From the NCBI GenBank assembly GCA_036501535.1, contig DASYAE010000098.1:1-29679 (forward strand): DNA of 29,679 bases, read 5' to 3'. The notes under the pieces are model-generated. The model worked only from the letters and a program-made list of their open reading frames with translations, was not told where the DNA came from and searched no databases. This document shows positions 25,144-29,679 of this stretch, piece by piece. The position numbers and the translations under genes were made by a program. Origin of the DNA: DASYAE01 sp036501535. GTDB taxonomy: Bacteria > Actinomycetota > Actinomycetes > Streptomycetales > Catenulisporaceae. Each line of letters opens with the position of its first letter. Positions within the stretch are counted from its first letter, which is position 1.

Positions 25144-26253
25144 TCAGGCGGCCGGAGCCGGAGAGTGCGCGGCCGCCCGACGCGTGGCAGAGATCGTAAA
25201 TGAGCCGATAACGCGCGTACCGTCATAAAGCACAGCCGCCTGCCCCGGGGCGATGCCGCGCACAGGCTCGGCCAGCGTGAGCATCACCGTCTCGGCGGCG
25301 GCGTCGAAGCAGGCTGTCACCGGCACCGGGTCGCCGTGCGCGCGCAGCTGCGCGAGGCAGCCGAACTCGCCGCCCGCCTCCGGTCCGCACCACCGCGGCC
25401 GGGAGCCCTCGATCACGCCGATCTCAAGCTCCTGCGCCGTGCCCACGGTGACCGTGTTCTGCACCGGGGAGATGTCGAGCACGTAGCGCGGCCGGCCGTC
25501 CCCGGCGGGGTCTCCGATCCGCAGTCCCTTGCGCTGCCCGACGGTGAATCCGTAGGCGCCCTCGTGTGTGCCGAGGACCCTGCCGGAGGTGTCGACGATC
25601 GGGCCCGGCGCGGATCCGAGCCGGTCGGTCAGGAACCGGCGCGTCTCGCCGTCGGCGATGAAGCAGACGTCGTGCGAGTCCGGCTTGTCCGCGACGGACA
25701 GGCCGCGCCGCTCCGCCTCCGCGCGCACCTCGTTCTTCGGCGAGTCCCCCAGCGGGAACAGGGCGCGCGCCAGCTGCTCCGCGTCAAGAACGCCGAGCAC
25801 GTAGGACTGGTCCTTCGCCGGATCGGCCGCGCGGTGCAGCTCGCGGCCCGCGGGCCCGTCCGCGATCCGGGCGTAGTGGCCGGTGCAGACCGCGTCGAAG
25901 CCGAGCGCGACGGCCTTGTCCAGCACCGCCGCGAACTTGATCTTCTCGTTGCAGCGCAGGCACGGGTTCGGGGTCCGGCCGGCGGCGTACTCGGCCACGA
26001 AGTCGTCGACCACGTCGGCGTGGAAGCGCTCGGCCAGGTCCCAGATGTAGAACGGGATCCCGATCACGTCCGCGGCGCGCCGGGCGTCGCGGGAGTCCTC
26101 GACGGTGCAGCAGCCGCGCGCCCCGGTGCGGAACGACTGCGGGTTCTTGGACAGCGCGAGGTGCACGCCGGTGACCTCGTGCCCGGCCTCGACCGCGCGG
26201 GCAGCGGCCACCGCCGAGTCGACACCGCCGGACATCGCCGCAAGAACACGCAT
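25144..26253 (-). CDS. mnmA: tRNA-specific 2-thiouridylase MnmA
   Basis: ATP-dependent enzyme that thiolates position 2 of the wobble uridine (U34) in tRNAs for Lys, Glu and Gln. The 369 aa fit the family. The PP-loop SGGVDSA (8-14) binds ATP. Catalytic C101 (LRCNEKIKF) and C197 (HDVCFIADG) receive and transfer persulfide sulfur. GHYAR (125-129) and FTVGQRKGLRIG (236-247) are further signatures, and a C-terminal beta-barrel domain follows. The start ATG 26253 has no ribosome site but TACCCT lies 6 bases upstream, so it may be leaderless. The cysteine desulfurase gene directly upstream is the probable sulfur donor. Confidence 0.97.
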   Translation of the reverse strand: MRVLAAMSGGVDSAVAAARAVEAGHEVTGVHLALSKNPQSFRTGARGCCTVEDSRDARRAADVIGIPFYIWDLAERFHADVVDDFVAEYAAGRTPNPCLRCNEKIKFAAVLDKAVALGFDAVCTGHYARIADGPAGRELHRAADPAKDQSYVLGVLDAEQLARALFPLGDSPKNEVRAEAERRGLSVADKPDSHDVCFIADGETRRFLTDRLGSAPGPIVDTSGRVLGTHEGAYGFTVGQRKGLRIGDPAGDGRPRYVLDISPVQNTVTVGTAQELEIGVIEGSRPRWCGPEAGGEFGCLAQLRAHGDPVPVTACFDAAAETVMLTLAEPVRGIAPGQAAVLYDGTRVIGSFTISATRRAAAHSPAPAA

Positions 26254-26259
26254 AAGTCA

Positions 26260-26265
26260 AGGGTA
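26260..26265 (-). promoter_or_regulatory. Candidate -10 of mnmA, leaderless spacing
   Basis: TACCCT on the minus strand lies 6 bases before the mnmA ATG, in the 94-bp gap after the cysteine desulfurase gene. No clear -35 is visible. Read-through from the upstream gene is equally possible. Confidence 0.35.
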
Positions 26266-26347
26266 CGCGGCGCGGCGAGTGAATATGGCCCGATGATCGT
26301 TTTTAGGCCGGGCCGCCGGCCGCCCGACCGGCCCGCTCCGGCCCGGC

Positions 26348-27517
26348 TCAGCTCAGCCCGGCGGCGCGGGCCCGGTCGACCACCGCCGGCAGCGCCTCGA
26401 CCAGCGTCTCCACGTCCTGCGCGGTCGAGGTGCGGCCGAAGGAGAACCGCAGCGACCCGCGGGCCAGATCCGGATCGGCGCCGATGGCGAGCAGGACGTG
26501 GCTGGGCTGGGCGATCCCGGCCGAGCAGGCCGAGCCGGTGGAGCACTCGATCCCGCGGGCGTCGAGCAGCAGCAGCAACGAGTCGCCCTCGCAGCCGGGG
26601 AAGCAGAAGTGCGCGATGCTCGGCAGGAAGCCCTCGCCCCGGCCGCCGGACAGGATCGCGTCCGGCACCGTGTCCAGGACGCCGTCGATCATGCGGTCGC
26701 GCAGCGCCGACAACCGCTGCGCCTCCTGGTCCAGGCCGGCGCCGGCCACCCGCGCTGCCGCGGCGAACGCGGCGATGGCCGGCGTGTCGAGGGTGCCCGA
26801 GCGCACGTCGCGCTCCTGGCCGCCGCCGTGCATCAGCGCGGTCGGCTCGGCCTTGCGGTCCAGCAGCAGCGCGCCGACGCCGATCGGGCCGCCGATCTTG
26901 TGCGCGGAGACGGTCATCGCGTCCAGGCCCGCGGCGGTGAAGCCGACCGGGAGATGGCCGAAGGCCTGCACCGCGTCCGAGTGGATCGGCACGCCGCGCT
27001 CGTGGGCGAGCGCCGTCAGCTCCGCCACCGGCTGGACGGTGCCGATCTCGTTGTTCGCCCACATGACGGTGACCAACGCCACATCGTCCGGGTCCCGCTC
27101 GAGCGCCTGCCGGAGGGTCGCCGGGTCGACCCTGCCGGTCTTGTCCACAGGCAGCCACTCGAGCGTCGCGCCCTCGTGCTCCTCGAGCCAGAGCAGCGGA
27201 TCGAGGACCGCATGGTGCTCGATCCGGGCGGCCAGGATGCGGGTGCGGCGCGGATCGGCGGCCCGCCGGCTCCAGTACAGGCCCTTGACGGCGAGGTTGT
27301 CCGCCTCCGTGCCGCCGCTGGTGAACACCACGTGGCTGGGGCGGGCGCCGAGCGCCTCCGCGATGGCCTCGCGCGACTCCTCCACGACCCGGCGGGCCGC
27401 GCGGCCCGAGCCGTGCAGCGAGTTGGCGTTGCCGACCCGCGCGAACTGCTCGGCCATCGCCGCGATCGCATCGGGGTGCATGGGCGTGGTCGCCGCGTGG
27501 TCGAGATAGGTTGTCAT
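26348..27517 (-). CDS. Cysteine desulfurase (NifS/IscS family)
   Basis: PLP enzyme that removes sulfur from cysteine as a persulfide for tRNA thiolation or Fe-S assembly. The 389 aa match IscS/NifS length. The N-terminus YLDHAATTPMHP is diagnostic. H101 (IEHHAV), the PLP-stacking region NNEIGTVQP (155-163), SDAVQAFG (180-187), Schiff-base K207 (SAHKIGGP) and catalytic C331 in STGSACSAG are all present. It lies directly upstream of mnmA on the same strand, so sulfur delivery to MnmA is the likely main role; the separate SUF desulfurase of actinobacteria is not in this window. The start ATG 27517 follows a TAGAAT box and lacks a ribosome site. Confidence 0.95.
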   Translation of the reverse strand: MTTYLDHAATTPMHPDAIAAMAEQFARVGNANSLHGSGRAARRVVEESREAIAEALGARPSHVVFTSGGTEADNLAVKGLYWSRRAADPRRTRILAARIEHHAVLDPLLWLEEHEGATLEWLPVDKTGRVDPATLRQALERDPDDVALVTVMWANNEIGTVQPVAELTALAHERGVPIHSDAVQAFGHLPVGFTAAGLDAMTVSAHKIGGPIGVGALLLDRKAEPTALMHGGGQERDVRSGTLDTPAIAAFAAAARVAGAGLDQEAQRLSALRDRMIDGVLDTVPDAILSGGRGEGFLPSIAHFCFPGCEGDSLLLLLDARGIECSTGSACSAGIAQPSHVLLAIGADPDLARGSLRFSFGRTSTAQDVETLVEALPAVVDRARAAGLS

Positions 27518-27527
27518 GACAGGGGAA

Positions 27528-27533
27528 ATTCTA
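27528..27533 (-). promoter_or_regulatory. Candidate -10 of the cysteine desulfurase gene
   Basis: TAGAAT on the minus strand, a good TANNAT match, lies 10 bases before the ATG, so the 5' leader would be only about 3 nt. The -35 position (GCTGCA at 17 bp) is weak. Confidence 0.45.
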
Positions 27534-27574
27534 GTGGTCCCGGGCCGGCTTGCAGCTGTCCAGGCTCTACGCCG

Positions 27575-27625
27575 GACAGCGCCGCCGGCTCGAAGAGGTA
27601 TCCTCTCCGACCCGGCGGCGCTGTC
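27575..27625 (-). terminator. Long hairpin after etfA
   Basis: A perfect 14-bp stem (27575-27588 with 27612-27625) is topped by a symmetric internal loop and a second 5-bp stem, AGAGG/CCTCT around TAT (27594-27606). It lies 22 bases past the etfA stop and upstream of the cysteine desulfurase promoter. There is no U-tract. Its lower GACAGC segment can alternatively pair with GCTGTC at 27555-27560 (see findings). Confidence 0.7.
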
Positions 27626-27647
27626 GACAGTGCTCCGCGTGATGCCG

Positions 27648-28607
27648 CTACTTGCGCTTGACGATCTCGTCGGTCACCTGCGGCACGACCTTGAACAGGT
27701 CGCCGACCACGCCGTAGTCGACCAGCTCGAAGATCGGCGCCTCGGCGTCCTTGTTGACCGCGACGATCGTCTTCGAGGTCTGCATGCCGGCCCGGTGCTG
27801 GATCGCGCCGGAGATGCCGCAGGCGATGTAGAGCTGCGGCGAGACGGTCTTGCCGGTCTGCCCGACCTGCGACTGGTGCGGGTACCAGCCGGAGTCCACC
27901 GCCGCGCGCGAGGCGCCGACGGCCGCGCCGAGCTGGTCCGCGAGCGCCTCGATCACCGCGAAGCTCTCCGCCGAGCCGACGCCGCGGCCGCCCGAGACCA
28001 CGATCGCCGCCTCGGTCAGCTCCGGCCGGTCGCCCTTGGGCACCACGACCCGGTCCACGACCTTCGCCAGCTTCGCCGCGTCGGACAGCTCGACCGAGAC
28101 GTCGACCCGCTCGGCGGCGGCGTCCTGCGGGACCGGCGGGGTGGAGTTCGGGCGCACCGCGATGATCGGGGTGCCGGCCGAGACGGCCGAGTGCACCACC
28201 GAGGAGCCGCCGAAGATCGACTGCTCGGCGGCGAAGCCGTCGCCGTCCGCGGTCACGTCCACCGCGTCGGTCAGCAGGCCGGAGTTCGTCTTCACGGCCA
28301 GCCGCGCGGCGATCTCCTTGCCCTCCGCGGTCGCCGGGACCAGCACGAGGGCCGGCGCGACGTCGGCCACGAGCTTCGCCAGCAGCTCGGCCTTCGGCGC
28401 CACGACGTACCCGGTCAGCTCGGGGTCGGCGGCCACGTAGACCTTCGCCGCGCCGTACTCGGCCAGCCGGCCCTTCGCGTCGTCGAAGCCCGAACCGATG
28501 AACACCGCGGACGGCTCGCCGAGCGCGCGGGCCTTGGTCAGCAGCTCGAGGGTGACCTTCTTGACCGCGCCGTCGGCATGGTCCACCAGTACGAGGATCT
28601 CAGCCAT
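27648..28607 (-). CDS. etfA: Electron transfer flavoprotein alpha subunit
   Basis: FAD-binding subunit of the ETF heterodimer, 319 aa, which accepts electrons from acyl-CoA and other dehydrogenases and passes them to the membrane quinone pool. The N-terminal ETF domain (MAEILVLVDHADGAVKKVTLEL) is followed by the FAD domain (about 195-315) with SGGRGVGS (205-212) and SQVGQTGKTVSPQLYIACG. The signature GISGAIQHRAGMQTS comes next, then VNKDAEAPIFELVDYGVVGD. Start ATG 28607 has GGGAG 8 bases upstream. It follows etfB by 21 nt in one operon and ends at a strong hairpin. Confidence 0.97.
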   Translation of the reverse strand: MAEILVLVDHADGAVKKVTLELLTKARALGEPSAVFIGSGFDDAKGRLAEYGAAKVYVAADPELTGYVVAPKAELLAKLVADVAPALVLVPATAEGKEIAARLAVKTNSGLLTDAVDVTADGDGFAAEQSIFGGSSVVHSAVSAGTPIIAVRPNSTPPVPQDAAAERVDVSVELSDAAKLAKVVDRVVVPKGDRPELTEAAIVVSGGRGVGSAESFAVIEALADQLGAAVGASRAAVDSGWYPHQSQVGQTGKTVSPQLYIACGISGAIQHRAGMQTSKTIVAVNKDAEAPIFELVDYGVVGDLFKVVPQVTDEIVKRK

Positions 28608-28628
28608 CGTCTTGTCTCCCGGCCCTTC

Positions 28629-29408
28629 CTAGATGAACTTCTTCGCGGCGAGGAAGTCGGCGAGGTCGACCCCGCCGTTGCCCTCGTCGGTGACGATGAC
28701 GCCCTGGGCGCGCGGCGGGGCGACGGCCGCGTCGAGCACCTTCGTCCAGGAGCCCGCGGCGCCCACCTTCGCCGGATCGATCGCGGCGCCGGCCGCGTCG
28801 AGCGTGTCGACCGGCTTCTTCTTGGCGGCCATGATCCCCTTGAACGAGGGGTAGCGCGGCTCGTTGATCTTCTCGACCACCGAGACCACCGCGGGCAGCC
28901 GCGCCTCGACCACGTCGTGGCCGTAGTCGGTCAGCCGGTTGATCTTGATCGCGTCCCCATCGATTTCAACCTTCGAGGCGAAGGTCAGCTGCGGCACGCC
29001 GAGCCGCTCGGCGACCATCGCGGGCACCACCGAGGTGCGCGCGTCCGAGGCCTCCGAGCCGAACAGCACCAGGTCGTACTCGAGCGTCCCGAGGACCTGC
29101 GCGAGCGCGTAGGAGGTGGCGGCCACGTCGGACCCGGCCAGCACCGGGTCGGTCAGGAACACGGCCTTGTCCGCGCCCATCTGCAGCGCCTTCTTGTAGG
29201 CGTCGGTGGCGTCCTGCGGCCCCATGGACACGACGGTCACCTCCCCGCCGTGCTTCTCGACGAGCTGCAGCGCCTCCTCGACGGCGAACTCGTCCATCTC
29301 GTTGATCAGGCCGTCCACGGCGGCGCGGTCCACGGTCAGGGTGTCCGGATCCAGCCGCTTGTCGGCCGCGGTGTCCGGCACCTGCTTCACAAGGACGACG
29401 ATCTTCAT
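28629..29408 (-). CDS. etfB: Electron transfer flavoprotein beta subunit
   Basis: AMP-binding partner of EtfA, 259 aa. The N-terminus MKIVVLVKQVPDTAADKRLD is typical. The nucleotide region reads GSEASDARTSVVPAMVAERLG (118-138), the DARTS variant often seen in actinobacteria. The recognition-loop signature VEKINEPRYPSFKGIMAAKKKP (178-199), which docks on dehydrogenase partners, is intact. Start ATG 29408 has GGAGG 10 bases upstream. It leads the etfB-etfA operon. No ETF-quinone oxidoreductase or dehydrogenase gene is inside the window, so partners must be elsewhere. Confidence 0.97.
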   Translation of the reverse strand: MKIVVLVKQVPDTAADKRLDPDTLTVDRAAVDGLINEMDEFAVEEALQLVEKHGGEVTVVSMGPQDATDAYKKALQMGADKAVFLTDPVLAGSDVAATSYALAQVLGTLEYDLVLFGSEASDARTSVVPAMVAERLGVPQLTFASKVEIDGDAIKINRLTDYGHDVVEARLPAVVSVVEKINEPRYPSFKGIMAAKKKPVDTLDAAGAAIDPAKVGAAGSWTKVLDAAVAPPRAQGVIVTDEGNGGVDLADFLAAKKFI

Positions 29409-29461
29409 TGCTCAGGCGCCTCCGCACAGTCGGCTGTCGCAGTGTCTGAATCACAGTTTCT

Positions 29462-29486
29462 TGCTGCTGTGGTCTCTGCTGCTGTG
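29462..29486. repeat. Short direct repeat in the etfB 5' leader
   Basis: TGCTGCTGTG occurs at 29462-29471 and 29477-29486, in the presumed leader about 55-80 bases upstream of etfB. On the minus strand this gives CACAGCAGCA twice, with a CTGTG nearby (29456-29452) that could pair with CACAG. The role is unknown. Confidence 0.4.
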
Positions 29487-29599
29487 TTTTGGGCCGCACC
29501 GCCCGTTCAGGGTGCCGGACCGGCCACTGCCGCGCCCTGGGTGTCGAACACGCCCCGGAACGCCCGCCGGTTCCAGCCCCGCGGGCCGGCCCACAACCG

Positions 29600-29638
29600 A
29601 TGATACGGCCCCCGACCGACCAAACTACCGTTCAGTAA
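29600..29638 (-). promoter_or_regulatory. Candidate etfBA promoter with TetR-type operator
   Basis: TATCAT (29605-29600, minus strand) is a good -10. About 20 bases upstream of it, TTACTGAACGGTAG (29638-29625) is an imperfect palindrome close to the TTACCG-NN-CGGTAA form used by several TetR-family regulators; it would cover the -35 region. Regulation of fatty-acid or acyl-CoA genes by such repressors is common in actinobacteria. Both calls are inference, and no regulator gene is visible before the window ends. Confidence 0.35.
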
Positions 29639-29679
29639 TGTGTCCTGAGCCACATTCCAGCGCCATTCGAGTGAGGCTG

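Noticed and set aside
29638..29679. Plus-strand frame starting at ATG 29638, with TACCGT 6 bases upstream
   Set aside because: The spacing would suit a leaderless gene, but the 14 visible codons (TGT, CCT, CCA, CAT, ATT, CGA, AGG) are rare here and the frame is cut by the edge; not enough to call.

Overview
The window reads as a chromosomal core segment of a high-GC actinomycete. Codon third positions are almost all G or C, GTG starts and 4-bp GTGA/ATGA gene overlaps are common, and several promoters look leaderless. From memory, the order cysteine desulfurase - mnmA - MetE-like - ligA - GGDEF/EAL protein - gatCAB - GGDEF protein - ilvBHC resembles a conserved block in Streptomyces. A streptomycete-like or Catenulispora-like host is therefore my inference; I ran no comparison. 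No tRNA, rRNA, insertion sequence, prophage or CRISPR array was seen.

Layout, left to right. Almost all genes are on the minus strand, so each operon is transcribed from right to left. (1) 1-140: possible fragment of an unrecognised gene. (2) 211-6292: five-gene peptide ABC importer operon (binding lipoprotein, two permeases, two ATPases). (3) 6450-9925: ilvB-ilvH-ilvC for branched-chain amino acids. A short Ile/Val/Leu-rich leader peptide and an intrinsic terminator lie upstream, at 10064-10222. (4) 10281-12623: membrane PAS-GGDEF diguanylate cyclase. (5) 13063-16811: gatC-gatA-small membrane protein-gatB for tRNA-dependent amidation. (6) 17011-17628: SUKH/SMI1-type protein. (7) 17687-19741: membrane GGDEF-EAL protein (RmdB type). 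(8) 20239-22635: NAD+-dependent DNA ligase LigA, with an array of small hairpins at its 3' end. (9) 22732-23838: stand-alone MetE-core protein. (10) 24117-25141: two plus-strand genes, one unrecognised and one DUF4190-like membrane protein. (11) 25144-27517: mnmA and a cysteine desulfurase, which together fit tRNA 2-thiolation. (12) 27648-29408: etfB-etfA electron-transfer flavoprotein. (13) 29409-29679: the etf upstream region, with an operator-like palindrome.

How they work together: most of the window is housekeeping metabolism (peptide uptake, Ile/Val/Leu synthesis, Gln-tRNA formation, DNA ligation, tRNA thiolation, electron transfer), with two c-di-GMP enzymes between these operons. I found no convincing new multi-gene system. 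The signals most worth following are the ilvB leader, which appears to be translated from a leaderless transcript, the repeat/hairpin array overlapping the ligA stop codon, the unusual MetE-core protein, and the inverted repeats between it and the divergent orphan gene.
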